DNA of 64,000 nt from Owenia fusiformis (lineage: Eukaryota > Annelida > Polychaeta > Sabellida > Oweniidae), in assembly GCA_903813345.2 (NCBI GenBank), contig CAIIXF020000011.1, positions 21,373,754 through 21,437,753 on the forward strand. Direction: 5' to 3'. The notes under the pieces were generated by a model. It did not search any database and had not been told where the DNA came from. It was given only the letters and a program-made list of their open reading frames with translations. Position numbers and translations under genes: made by a program. Position 1 is the first letter of the stretch, and each line of letters begins with the position of its first letter. Positions 38,020 to 50,804 of the stretch are shown here, one piece after another.

Positions 38020-38958
38020 CACTGCGTGAAAAATGGAATTTCTAGACTAAGCACGTCTAGAAACTAAGTCTAAGCACGCCGGGTGCTTAGGCGTGACTAG
38101 TTTTGACACGTCTAGGTACGCGATGAAACCAACTCTAGACATCTCTAGGCACGTCTAAGCACACGCAGTGCAAAGACGTGCTTAGAGTGTGACAAAAAGT
38201 CTTGGCACGCCTTGAGACTAATGATTGAAATCTAGAATAAAGTAATTATCGAATCAGGTGAATGTATATTGTTATAAGCAATTATGATCAACATACATAA
38301 TTTAGACATATTTTCACTGAAATATACTAATTTCTTTTTACCTTTTATCTATTTTATTTATTATTTTGTATAACGAACTGTTCACGTATACCATGACGTT
38401 TTACATATATATGATTGAATAATAAATCACGTACTGTTTAAAGCTTGTAAAATACCAAACAAGCTGTACTGATAACTAGTAAAAATATGTTTTCCCGGGC
38501 ATCTATCAAGTTGTTACATCAAACCCCGGGTATCAAGGAAGATACTAGAATAGTATTATTATTGTGCGTCTGACCAAATGGATGAAAAAACTATGTGTTC
38601 ATATTGTGTATGCAATGTATCATTACTAATTGATATAGGACAGGGGCGAAGCCAGCTTTCATTCAGGATGGGGGGGGGGGGGTGCGATCGCCAAAAACTT
38701 TTCGGTTTTCAGTCACGGGGTTGCGATTCTTGCATGAACAAGCCATAAAAATGAGATTTATTTTGAATTTTACAAAAATTTCTTCAAAATCGAGCTTTTT
38801 CTTTCTCATGGTTTTATCTTTATTGCACCCCCCCCCCCTTGCTTCGCCTATGGACGCAATTAGCATATTCATTTAAGTTGCCTCTACCGGTAGATACGTG
38901 GAGTTTCTAGACCATCCTACGTCTAGAAATTGCAAGAAATTCCACATTTGATGAAGTG
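38020..38958. mobile_element. Element with CTAGACGTGCTTAG motifs, carrying a nested insertion
   Basis: The left end CACTGCGTGAAAAATGGAAT TTCTAG and the right end GAAATTCCACATTTGATGAA GTG are diverged inverted repeats. The left part is dense in AAGCACGTCTAG and its complement. The right part (from 38890) matches 48183-48253 closely. A separate element is nested at 38641-38852. Confidence 0.65.
38641..38852. mobile_element. CAGGGGCGAAGC element with G and C runs
   Basis: The ends CAGGGGCGAAGC and GCTTCGCCTATG are inverted. A run of 13 G near the left end and 10 C near the right end could pair to make a stem. Related sequence (ATTTTACAAA..TTGATGCA, CTTCTATCTCATGGTT, ATCGCACCC, C run) occurs at 40185-40447 and 45342-45522. 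Confidence 0.7.
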
Positions 38959-40184
38959 ATCATACTTGCGAATCATATTGAAATTAATCTTTTTAGCAAA
39001 CAAGAATTAAAATACGTGTACAGTGTACGTTACGCTAAAAACAAAAACTCCTTTGCACAATTACAGAACGATGATTCAAAATAGTTTTTTGAAACCCTTT
39101 TTAAAGAGTAATTTCTCCTATAGTGCAGGAAATAATTGTTTGGACGGTGGTCGATATTACATACACCCCCCCCCCTCCATAAAATTAGTAACAGGATCCC
39201 TTTTTCGGCCACCTATCTAATCAAAGCCTGATTATGATTGGCGATTTAGATAAATTCGTCAAATATCACAAATAACTGAACTACTAGATCTAGCATTGCA
39301 ATTGAGGAAATAATTAGATTTAAATATTGATATGCTTCGAAATGAAAACACACGATTGCCAATCTAATGGAAGGGGTGCGTAATTGAAGACGTGATATTG
39401 TGTTTACCGCCCATCGTCCATCGCCCGAAAAGAAAATCGCATTGTCCTGACCAATCCCTCTCACAAAAATCGCATTCATCTCAAAACTCGCTAACAAAAT
39501 TGAATTCTTCTCCCATTTGAAAATTAAGAGATTTTGAAACGAAAGGAGTATGAAGCTCTGTTTGAGCCTATTAAACACAGGCGAATGGTAATTTCATCAT
39601 TATGCTCTGACACAGTTAAAGTCATAGATATCTGAGCAACAAGCGATTTTGTTTGGCCGCTGTTATATTGTATCGTTGATTTTTTTTATGCTGGTGTGTT
39701 TATATTATTCAATAAAATTTTATATTTCAAAATGTCATTTTAAGTCATCGGATATTTTGATATTTTCTTATGATATAAGACTTCTGGTTTTGTTTCATCA
39801 TACAAAGTTTAGATATGGACTTCGAACTTCAGATTTCATTGAAGAGAGTTAGGAATATCATGATTGGAATTGAATATGGCCTATAGTTTTATACCCTGTG
39901 ACAACATGATATTAACCTCTGGCCCTCTGAGCCCTCGAGAAATGTATCGTGTCCCTTTGGAAGGGTTGGTGAAAGTCTCCCCCCCCCCCGGTCAAAAAGT
40001 CTAGATCTTTCAAAAGCGTGCAGCTTTTCACCATTGTGAGCACTTTTCAAATACACCATTAACCATTCCAATGATCGGGATACCATCATGTATTTCACCA
40101 GTCCATGTTATGTCGATGCACCATTAAAGACTCCTCATTTTACCAGAAGAACTCAAGTTGATCGAATCTCAAAAGGCAAAATCA

Positions 40185-40447
40185 TGCCAGCTTTCAGTCG
40201 GGGGGGGGGGGGGGGGGGGATGCCCAAACGAATTTCGGTTATCAGTCAGGGGGGTACCATTGTGGCTATAACAGACCGATAAATTTATTTTGAATTTTAC
40301 AAATATTGATGCAACTTCCTTCAAAATTGAGCTAGAGGCTCAAAATAAAAAAACATTTTACCCTTTTCTTCTTCTATCTCATGGTTCTATTATTGGTTAT
40401 CGCACCCATCGTACCCCCCCCCCCTCTCCCCACTTGGTAACGCCTAT
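40185..40447. mobile_element. Second member of the G/C-run element family
   Basis: It has GCCAGCTTTCAGTCG then a G19 run, TTATCAGTCAGGGG, TGAATTTTACAAATATTGAT, TCATGGTTCTATTATTGG, ATCGCACC, a C10 run and AACGCCTATTG. The order is as at 38641-38852, with diverged ends. Confidence 0.6.
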
Positions 40448-40478
40448 TGTTTTTTAAATAGGACATTAACACGCGGTG

Positions 40479-40829
40479 TTAACTTCGACCGTCAATTTGA
40501 ATTTTTGGCCTATCGGATGTTTGAAAATCAAGGATTACGAGTCTCATACTGCACCGTTTTTCTTCAAACTTGTTCCATTCAAAGCATAACAAAAATCCCT
40601 TTCTGTTGGTACACTATTCTCTTAAACAGAGTCCCTACTTCCAGCGGCATTTTGGTCCCCATGTGTAAGAAGGCCTTCGAACAGCTGGGGACCAAAACGC
40701 TGCTAGAACGAGGGACTCTTTACAATAATAACACACTGACAGAAAGGCAATTTTGTTTTGCTGTAATGGTATAAGTTTGAAGAAAAACGGTGCAGTATAA
40801 GACTCGCAATCCTTGAAGTCGAAGTTAGG
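40479..40829. mobile_element. 350-bp fold-back element (copy 1)
   Basis: It is palindromic almost end to end: TTAACTTCGAC / GTCGAAGTTA at the tips, CATACTGCACCGTTTTTCTT / AAGAAAAACGGTGCAGTAT, then GAGTCCCT..AGCGGCATTTTGGTCCCCA / TGGGGACCAAAACGCTGCT..AGGGACTC, with a short centre near 40655-40680. Stem arms are about 160 bp. There is no coding capacity beyond chance frames. Confidence 0.85.
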
Positions 40830-41099
40830 ACCGATTGATTAAAGCTTAACGAAGGCTGTTTTGAAATCTTTCGTTACAGGGCTATACTACATGGCGTTTA
40901 TACGTTACTTGTATGTTATGCCAACAGTTACATGTTATACGACTTGAAAGTTCATAGTTATGGTCTTTGCGTTATCTTTTGGATATTTATAATAATTAGT
41001 AATGTAGCTCTCTTTGTTGGCGGTGATGATAAGTTCTACTTCTTTCCAAGTATCTATTGTTTTGATTTCTTATTACTTATTAATGTCAGGTTTGCCAAG

Positions 41100-41415
41100 G
41101 AGGTGGTTTGCTTTTTAATCCAAAATCCAAGAGGTCACATTTTGGCCCCAAATCACTTGAAAATCACTGAGAAAAACGCCATGATTTTGTACAAACGTTT
41201 GGTCGCTCACATCCTCTTAACCCCCCCCCCCCTCCGGGCTAAGAGAAAAACATTTGCGCTAAAGAATTTCAAGACCGAGCCAAAAAGACGGGTTTGCAGA
41301 TTAGATACCCCCTACCCATAACGATGTCTAATTCCATCCCAAGTTATTTGCTTCGGAACCACCTTGGGATGTCCCCTTGTCAATCTCTCCCTTCCAGATT
41401 CGCAAATTATTCTAG
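41100..41415. repeat. Diverged interspersed repeat with C run
   Basis: CATTTTGGCCCCAAATCACT, GCCATGATTTTG and a C10 run resemble the interior of the element at 13915-14119 (TTTTGGCCCAAATATGG, CATGATTTTGAAAG). It is likely another family member with lost ends. The 129-codon open frame crossing it (40932-41321) is not a credible gene. Confidence 0.4.
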
Positions 41416-41509
41416 ACCTTGCTGTACATAATACTACGTATTCCATACCTGATGAGGTTTCAGAGACATATTAACCGGGAATATATTTCAGATCCGGGCA
41501 AATATTTCT

Positions 41510-41640
41510 CGTATGTCCCGCTCCAGCAAGGATCCGGGACATATAAATCGTATGTCCCGCATTATATCCCTTGGGATATACAATATATCTTCCCTTTGTC
41601 TCTTTGGGCCCTCGGGAAGATATATTGTATATCCCTCAGG
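41510..41640. repeat. Hairpin with perfect 22-bp arms
   Basis: The sequence at 41573-41594 (GGGATATACAATATATCTTC CC) is fully complementary to 41614-41635. A second smaller pair, GTATGTCCCG / CGGGACATA, lies just upstream (41511-41543). It is a fold-back sequence without coding content. Confidence 0.82.
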
Positions 41641-41842
41641 ATATTCCCTATATCCAAAACATTCCAGTGCATAACCCCTATGTATTAACTTTATCATCTG
41701 AGAGGAGCTAAGCTACACGTTTTAGAGACAAAGTGCACGTGAACTTGTAATATTATGAAGACCCTCCACATTGGTTTCTCCAGGGCCCCCAATAATTCAA
41801 TATCCCTTAAACCCCGGGCTTTAAACATTTATCACAGAGTCC

Positions 41843-42197
41843 TAACTACGACCGTCAGTTTGAATTTCAAACCTACCATGTGTTTAAAAATCAAGGATTA
41901 TGAGTCTCATAATGCACCGTTTTTGTTCCATTAAAAGCTAAACAAAAATGCCTCTCTGTCGGTGCATTGCTGTCGGGGCCGGTCCCAAGCTGTGTGAAGC
42001 GCTTCTCACAGCTGGGGATCCAAACGCCGCTAAAAGGAGGAACTCTCAGTCTGTATAACAGTATAATGTAACCATCAGAAAAATTTGTTTTCTTTTAATG
42101 GAACAAATTTGAAGAAAAACGGTGCAGTATATTGATTCACAATTCTTGATTTCCAAACAGGTGTAGGTATAAAATTCAAATTAACGGTTGGGGTTGG
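41843..42197. mobile_element. 350-bp fold-back element (copy 2)
   Basis: Same order as 40479-40829: ACGACCGTCAGTTTGAATTT, AAAAATCAAGGATTATGAGT, ATGCACCGTTTTTG, GGTCCCAAGCTGTG / CAGCTGGGGATCC, GAAGAAAAACGGTGCAGTAT, ending AATTCAAATTAACGG. It is diverged from copy 1 and less perfectly paired. Confidence 0.75.
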
Positions 42198-43355
42198 CAC
42201 CTCGTGTTTATACTTACTAGTAATCGGACAAATAATACTACGAAAGGCAGAGCTTATTCCAAGAGGACCATAATTCTGCACGTTCACGAACAAGCTCCTT
42301 CATAACCCCCCTATCATGAAAAATGGCATCTATTGCAGTTTTCTAAACCTGCATTCTAAAGGACGTAATCCAAGTTCCCCCCTCCCCTATTCGCTCATGT
42401 TTATAATGTCCAGTGAAGATCATGATGATGCACATGTATACATGTGTCTGGTATGTACATGTATGATTACAATTGTAGAGTTAGAAATTGAAATGTTTCC
42501 CCTTGTCACTTTTATGCATCTTATGTAAACCTGTTTGAATTAATAAAATACTAAAAATATGATAACTTCATTCGAAATGCATGCAATTCACTCAAATTAT
42601 ATTTATTTTCATTATAGGATAGGGAAAGCGTTTTAATTAAAAAAATAGACTGTGGTTGTGATTTGGGAGGGGGTATACTCTACTAAGGTGTTAGACCCAG
42701 CAATCTTCACAAATGATGGCTACAACTTAAGTTCCAATTTATGAATCTCTTATTAAAATAAACAACTATTACTAAAGGTTCTTTCTGATTGCATTTTACC
42801 AATGAAATTATAATCTCTGACTAAACTCGACTTTAGATTTTAAGATATGAATTTTAGATCTCACTGTTATTTAACATTAAATGTCTAGTGTGGGAATGAG
42901 CGATACATCTCCCGTCAAGAAAATGGAATGGCATCTCTTAGTCGGGCTCTTACTATGCTATTTGGACATTCAATCTCACTTCTGACATTGCGTGTGAGGT
43001 ACAATTTGATCAAAGAAATTCAAAAATCAGAATCTAGCAAATCGCAATCTTTGCCACAATCATTTATTCGGACATTGCACATACATCTATCGTTCCCAGG
43101 AAATTGTACATGTTATTAAAACTTCCAGTAATTCCGGAGACAAATGTATTATTTTGTTCTGTAGCGTCATTAGATGATAGCAAAAAGTAATTGATTGATT
43201 GAACAATTTATAAGTGTACCAATGTATAAGATGACATGATTTAGCATAATTACATAATAGTCTATGGCTACCCTTGCATTCGTTCGACTTCTAATGCTGC
43301 TAATCACCCATCCCCTCTTCACAAAACGACGACCTTTTAGCTGCTTTCCAAATTT

Positions 43356-43503
43356 AGGCCCATAGCCAAGGGGAGCGGAGGGAGCGCCCCCCCCCTCCTG
43401 GCCAAATGATGTTTTGCCAAAACTGTCAAAAAGCCCCCCCCCCATCCCTTGGCAACCCCCCCATGGTAAATCCGCTCCCCCGGTAAATCCTGGCTACGGG
43501 CCT
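43356..43503. mobile_element. AGGCCC..GGGCCT MITE, second family member
   Basis: The left AGGCCCATAGCCAAGGGG and right AAATCCTGGCTACGGGCCT ends are inverted, with internal C runs. It shares its ends with 13915-14119. No clear target duplication is seen. Confidence 0.68.
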
Positions 43504-46500
43504 GAAAATATTATATCTTGATCTATAATTTATAAACATGATTTTCTGGGTTCTAGGTTTCATGGGTCGTCATTCCCCCAGAGGCCTCCTTAAAACATAC
43601 CGATTGCAATGTTTACCCATTTCAAACTTGTCTCTGTGTCAAACAAACTAGTCAATTTGTCACCCCTATACATACTATAGTGAACCTATGAATTGTTAAA
43701 AACACGATGTTTTATGGTTAATTTATAATAACAAGGGTTTTCTGAAGTGATTTAACTACCCTGCGTGCAGAGTCTAGTTAAACTACAAGAAGACGGAGCT
43801 CTCTTTTAAGAAGTGAAGTCGAACGAATGCAAAGGGTATGATTTAACTGGGTTGGACAAAAAGTTAGTTTGGGGAAAAAGTATATCGGCTGATTAGGGAG
43901 GGGTGCATTGGCTTAACATGGCGTTGATTATTGACTTAGCTTCGGGATACCACCATGTACCTGGTATGTTACCATGGTGATAGATACAAAAAATTTCCCC
44001 AACGTTAATTTTTTGGCAACCCAGCTAAATCACTCCAATAAACCCTAATGATAGTATTTGCACAGAAAAACATCATGTTTTTAGAATATTCATACGTTAA
44101 GAAAATGACAAGTAGACTAAACCAGGAAAACAGATAACTAGAAATGCATTAGGCCCAGGTCTTGTTGTCCCATTTTCGTTGCCACATTCTTACAGGAATT
44201 GTATAGATATCGGAGAGATATATCTACATAAAAGTACTTTTTATTTTTATTATAAAGAAGATGTTATCTGGATTGAGCATAAACTTAAACTTGAAAAACA
44301 TCCGAACTCACCAACGACTTAATTATAGTGAATGTATGGGGGGGGGTAATGATACCATCTTTTATTTTCTAGATTGGGCTCTATTTCTCAGTACCAGTAA
44401 TCGGGGTTTGCCCAGTAGCCGGAGGGCAAAAATATGATCAATATTAAATGTAAGAAGTAAAAGATTTACCCCACCCGAATATGGTAACTGAGTCAAAAAC
44501 TCAAACAAATTGCAAGCAACATCTGAGACTAACATAAAAGGTAAAAAGAATATTGTCCCTTATTTAGTAAAGTTTCAATAAATAATGAAGCTTGATCATT
44601 TGATTTCACTTGCTGTTGGATAGGATATGAAATGATTCAAAATACTAGTCCATGTCCGTGCGATTAGTATCAATTCATATAGTTTTGATTACAATCAGAA
44701 TTCTCAATTTTGAGAATTCACTTTCAAATCACTTTCCCTTTAATCTATCTGTAATCACTAATTAACTAGATCAATACATACTCGATTTCCTCTGTCCACC
44801 AATAACACTGTGATAAATCACTGTAATCTTGTAATCGGGCATTTGAAAATGACTCCTAAATTTCCTCCATGTCCATGGTAAGAGCCAAGGGTAGATGGGG
44901 GGGGGGGGGCTGGAACTCTTCTTGGCCAAAATTTCAATCACATGCAGTTTTCATCATCTTTTGGACACTTTCAAAGAGCTCTTTGAATCTCAGGGCCGTT
45001 AGATGGGGGAGGGGGTGTCCAGATATCACTATATCTATATATAGGATGTTGATCTGACATTATTTATGCTGGGATACCTTCTTGCACCCCCATCCTTAGC
45101 CTTTTCCAAGTCGGTATTTTTTACTTATCTGATCTTGAATAATAGAAATCAAGATAGGAAAAAGATACGACTTGGGCAAGGCTACCCCATCCACCCTATT
45201 CTAATCTTTCTGGAAACTACTCCCCATGCGGTGCGATTCCATTCATAGCATTTTTCTGTTTCACCTGAAACATCATCTCAGGACTGAGAAGAAATGAGAT
45301 GTCATGATGTGCGATCGTGGCATAACTTATTAAGCGAGCCCCATATTTTGAATTTTACAAAAAGTGATGCATCTTTCAAAATTCTTCAATAATGAGATTG
45401 AAACTTCAAATAAAAAAATTGAAAGCTCATTTCTTCTATCTAATGGTTATATTTTTATAAGCGTTTTTTTGGGGGGGGGGGGGGTGCCTTCGCACTCATC
45501 GCAACCCCCCCCCCTCTGCCGTCCAGAGAGAGAGTCCAGAGATAGTTTGCAAAGCGTGCTCACGGCTTTCCATGGAAAACATCACCAGTTGCAACTAGTG
45601 TCTTTTTTTCTTTTTAATTTTTTTTCTTTTTAAAGTTGCAACTAGTCTCTTCAACTGTCACTGACGGAAGATCACCTAGACAGAGTTACATGTACATTAT
45701 GTCAAGGTGAATACAAAATATGCCCTTTTTGAAATGTTCAGGATTCACGATGGTCAGAACAAGATTGTATTTTTGATAATACAAATGTATTACCTGTAAG
45801 CAGGTTTCAACGGATTTTGATACACATTTTTTGCCGTGTGTCCTATTATGATTACAACCAGCAGCTTAGCTTACGTCATTTTAATTCATTCAAACCTAAG
45901 ACTCGATCGTGCAAATTATGTATTGAATTGTAAATTGTATATTTACATTTTCCTCAATTAGTCACATTTTTTCTCTAAATTCAATTGTATTGTTGTAGCC
46001 AGAATGTTTCGGGTCAAGAGACCAACTACGAAAGAAAGTTATCAAAAGGATTAATGCAAATGCCTTTTATATGAACAAAATGTCAACTACGGGGGAGTTT
46101 CCTGCCCCTGCGATCTTATTTGTCCATTTAGAATAAGATAAACCATGTAACCAGGTCCATGTATTCCATTCTGACAGAATTTCAGATTCAATTTCAAATT
46201 AAGTTTATTATGTTCGAAATCCCGAATGTCCCCGGGAGAATCTCTCTTCGAAATTATAATGTCAGATAGATACAAATTAATATTGATATAACTGAAGATA
46301 CTTAATTTGGCTCCCGTTTTAATTAGACGGATTGACGGAGTCAGAAAATACGCCAAATTAAAACCCGTCAAATTTCAGTTTGGAATTTTTGTCAAATGCA
46401 CTTCAGAAATTAAACTTGTTGGGCCCCTTTTCCTGTCAACTGAGCATGTCATCAACATGTCATACATTATCCCAAAAGAAATACAGAAAATATCTTAGTA

Positions 46501-47484
46501 AATACCCGTCCTAATGACATAAACCATGGGCTTTCAAGAGAATCTTTTGATAGCCCATGCATAAACATAGACAAAAATTAAACTTCAGTCCTGATTCCGC
46601 CAAATTAAATAGCTGCCAATATTTGAAATTGAGCAAATTCGTCAAATTAAGTAGCGTCAAAATAAGTGTATTTAAAGTATCTGTTATTTGTTTTTGGTCC
46701 TAATATGATTAGGGACCACCAATATGTATGTGACAGTTTTGAAGTTCAAAATTGGTTATAGTTAATTGTATATGATAATCAGATTCAAAGATACACAACT
46801 AAAATAACGAGGAATCAAAAATAGCCCATAGACCATGTAGACTGCAATCATGGACTCTCTTGAAAGCGTAATGCTGTAATCAAGGTAATTTTGGGATATC
46901 CCGTCTTTGAAGAAGCAAAAACGCAATCAAACAGTTAATTAGTTATTGTGTGATCTAGATTACAGATCAAAGAAATCAATTCCAAGATTATTATTACTAT
47001 ATATGTATTTAGTTCGTTGTATTTTTGAAAATGGGTATAAGAAAACTATGTATTTATATATCAAGGGCAGGGTGCTACTGTATCTGATAGTTAAAGCGTA
47101 TGCTAGTATGAGGGGCGACATTTAAAGTAAAGCATTGTTTTAAATCCTGGGAAAATGCACTCCCCCATTTTGCAAATATTGTGTGATGCCAATGAACCTT
47201 GAAATTCGTTTTTGTTTTCGTGAGCAATCAACAAATATGTTTATGAAATTCTTGTGAGTCCAGACATATGATTCTCATTCTGTCTCAGCTTAGTGTTGAT
47301 TAGATTTTATCCCCACTCTTCCGACGTCCGTGTCTCCCTCATTTTTACCCTATATTCAGTTTCTTTTTAAACCAAATTTACAAATATCCGTTCACATATA
47401 TAAATCAGTAGTTGTTTATGACAAGATTATGTTTATAGATCATCAAAAATTAAGGTAGCGTATTCTGTAATTTCAACTATATGT
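43504..47484. other. Intronic DNA with short G/C-run repeats
   Basis: No exon recognised. G or C homopolymer runs occur at about 44339-44346, 44898-44909 and 45472-45513. The stretch 45342-45522 belongs to the G/C-run element family. Remaining sequence is AT-rich and unassigned. Confidence 0.4.
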
Positions 47485-47805
47485 TAGCCCCCTCCCCTTC
47501 GCCGACAGTAATGTAGGCTTATTGTTTAAAATAATACTGCATCCACCGGCCAATTATTCTTTCCCCATTTTGAGCAGTTTTCGTGTGATTTTTGAACAAA
47601 TATCAAATGTGACCCCACCCCTGGAATAAGTTAGCCCCCCCTCGCCGATATAGATGTCTAGTTTAAAATAATACTGTATCCCCTGGCCAATAATTCTTTC
47701 ACCATTTTGAGCAGTTTTCGTGTAATTTTTGAGAAAATATCAAATGTGACCTCACCCCTGGAATAATTCAAAAGTCATCCCCTTAGCAAATGCTGGATTC
47801 GGCCC
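47485..47805 (+). repeat. Two direct copies of about 150 bp
   Basis: TTAGCCCCCTCCCCTTCGCC.., AAAATAATACTGCATCCACC GGCCAATTATTCTTT, TTTTGAGCAGTTTTCGTGT and AATATCAAATGTGACC are repeated from about 47632 with small changes. The second copy ends near TGCTGGATTCGGCCCTGG, which looks like a mobile-element end. Confidence 0.75.
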
Positions 47806-48090
47806 TGGTACTTGTCAATGCGAAATAATGGGTGTTGATTAGTGGAAATACCCATTTAAACAGACCGTCTTAATTTATAACAAGTTAACAATTAAGAAGC
47901 CATGTTGCGATGTACTTTTCGTGACTCAAGTCGGATATAAAGTGAAAACATACTCTTTTTGATTTGATATCCCGTATTTAGCTAAAGCAAAACACGAAAT
48001 ATTAACACGTGCGGTAAATTAAAATTTAAATGTTTCCATATATAGCGCAAAATCTCACATGGCAATTTAATAACGACTAATTTTGTCTTG

Positions 48091-48253
48091 TGTCTAACCA
48101 CGGCGTGCTTAGAGATTTCTAGACTCTAGTCACGCTCTGTCCACGCCAGCTCTAAGCACGTCTAAGCACGCCTAGAAATCTCTAGATACACGGAGTTCCT
48201 AGACCGACTAAGCACGTCTAGAAATTACTAGAAATTCCACATTTGATGCAGTG
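48091..48253. repeat. CTAGACGTGCTTAG family, short copy
   Basis: GGCGTGCTTAGAGATTTCTA, TCTAAGCACGTCTAAGCACG, then GAAATTCCACATTTGATGCA GTG. The last 70 bp match 38890-38958. Confidence 0.72.
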
Positions 48254-48354
48254 CCATAAGAAATACTAAACAACATTTGACTGGTTCGGAGTACTTAAAT
48301 AAGAGTAGTTGATACCTGCATGTCAGAGTAATATGAAGAAATGAAGGGGGGATG

Positions 48355-49065
48355 TTGTATCAGTATAGCAGTACAATATAATTGGTATATCAGTACAAAA
48401 TCATTGGTATAGCAGTACAATATCAATGGTATAGCAATACAATATCATTGGTATAGCAGTACAATATCATTGGTAGAGCAGTACAATATCATTGGTATAG
48501 CAGTACAATATCATTGGTATAGCAGTACAATATCATTGGTAGAGCAGTACAATATAATTGTTATAGTAGTACAATATCATTGGTAGAGCAGTACAAAATC
48601 ATTGGTATAGCAGTACAATATCAATGGTATAGCAATATAATATCATTGGTATAGCAGTACATTATCATTGGTAGAGCAGTACAATATCATTGGTAGAGCA
48701 GTACAATATCATTGGTATAGCAGTACAATATCATTGGTAGAGCAGTACAATATCATTGTTATAGTAGTACAATATCTCTGTTATAGCAGTACAATATCTC
48801 TGTTATAGTAGTACAATATTATTGGTATAGCAGTACAATATCATTTGTATAGCAGTACAATATCATTGGTATAGCAGTACAATATCATTAGTACAGCAGC
48901 ACAACATCATTGTTATAGCAATACAATATCACTGTTATAGCAGTACAATATCATTGGTATAGCAGTACATTATCATTGTTATAGTAGTACAATATCATTG
49001 GTATAGCAATACAATATCATTGGTATAGCAGTACAATATTATATGTATGGCAGTACAATGTCAAT
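48355..49065. repeat. 22-bp minisatellite, about 32 copies
   Basis: The unit is GGTATAGCAGTACAATATCATT with variants GGTAGAGC, GTTATAGTAG, ATCAATGG. No frame stays open over the array because 22 is not a multiple of three. Confidence 0.95.
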
Positions 49066-50573
49066 TAATGTCATCTTGATATAATTAAATGGCATCTACA
49101 TGGCGGAAAGATGTCATCTTTCACATATGACATCTTAAGCTGAATCATCTCAGCACTTTTGTGTCCTAGCCCTCAGCTTTTTGCACAAACAAACATCTGA
49201 CAATCTTCAAACAATTTTTTTCCTAATTCCAACAATAACAAGAATCAGCATTCTTCAAGGTAGTGACAAAAAAGTAAACTGCAAAGTTCAGACATTTTTA
49301 AATGATTCAAAATGCTTTTTAATGTTATTGTTATTTTGTGTAATCTTGCGATTCTTTCAACCCAAACAGATTGCAATAACTGTACAGGGTTACATTCCTG
49401 TTTTGATATGGTCCCCAAGATGGAACCACCAAGATTTATATTAAAACACAGATCTCACGTGACCCATAAACCATTCAAACAACTGATTTATTGGTGATTT
49501 AGCCTATCCTGGCATTATGTTGCTATAGAAATTGGACAATTTGAACCAGTAAACTAGAATAGATTGTTCATCAGGGCCATATTTTAAGTTGAAATTAGTA
49601 TTTATATGTTGTATGTCTACAATATTCAACAATAGTGATGTCCTGGTGCACATGTATAGTGTTTTTGGATCAGGGATCGGAGTCTAATTCGTTTTCCTTT
49701 GATATGTTGGTGTGACTATAGTTGTACTTTAGCGTAGCCAACATTTCACATGACTAAATGTTATATTACAAATACACAAACAAACAAACAAATAAAAAAA
49801 CAAAAAATCTAACCAACAAACTCGCAGTAGCAACCATACTGAATGAAAAAATGATCATACATCTGTAAAGTCATAATTTTGCAAATGTTGCCCTTTGTGC
49901 TTTCTTAATAATAAAAACATAATTGTAAAATCCATTTAAGTAGGTCATCATTTTAAACAGATTTCAGGATTGATTCTATAAAGCCTATAAGTTAGACAAT
50001 AAATTTGTGTGTACTTTCGGAGCTTTATGCTTTGGTATATTGGGCATAGAGGGTTTATTATAATGAACTCAACCATTTTAATGTGTACATTGACTCCTTT
50101 TATTGGGTATTCCACTAGACAAAGGTTGATAGCAAATATATGGGTACATTGATAGATGACTGAGCCTCCTAATTGTGACTTGAATGAAAATCTCCATTAA
50201 GTCTTACCCCAGTGAGAATTAAATTAGGAATGGACAGTTGAAGAGGGAAGGTTATATAGTGGTGTGAGATCCTTAATAAATGTATAATAAATGAGATTTT
50301 TCTTTGTTTTTTATGGAGAACACTGTTAATCATGCCATGTTTGTGTCAGTTTTTATTTAAGCTTTATCAATCTTAAATTCCCACAGGATTTTTAATCAGT
50401 TAGTTAAGAAAATATGTATGCATGAAATACACTGTTGCTAATATCATGAATACTAATTTAACTTTGCGAGTTAGAATAATTTAATATAATATTCGCTGAC
50501 ATTATTCTGAACCTCATAGCTTACGAAAGAGAAGAGATTCTCTAGGGTCCCTCTGGTGTTGTATTATTTCAAG
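49066..50573. other. Intronic DNA, nothing recognised
   Basis: AT-rich. A short ACAAACAAACAAATAAA low-complexity run is at about 49776-49806. Open frames near 49181-49497 have no domain or splice support. Confidence 0.45.
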
Positions 50574-50804
50574 TACAGTATAACCTGTCTAAGTAGAACA
50601 CCTTTGGTACCTCTAAAAATTTCCACTTTGGAGGTGTTCTACCTATAGAGGTTCATTTGATATTAAGTCAGTTAGTCTTGGGTCTCTGGAAAGTGTTCCA
50701 CTAACAGAGGTGCTCCAATTATATAGGTTCATTCAGCAATTGATTTCGAGATTCTGAAAAGTGTTACACTTCTAGAGGTGTTCCACTTAACAGGTTTCAT
50801 TGTA
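50574..50804. mobile_element. ACAGTATAACCTGT element, 231 bp, both ends
   Basis: The left ACAGTATAACCTGTCTAAGT AGAACACC and right GTGTTCCACTTAACAGGTTT CATTGT ends are inverted. Internal GGTGTTCTACC and GTGTTCCACTAACAGAGG copies repeat the end motif. Confidence 0.82.

Noticed and set aside
40932-41321. 129-residue open frame as a gene
   Set aside because: Its second half is translated repeat sequence with a C run, shared with the element at 13915-14119.
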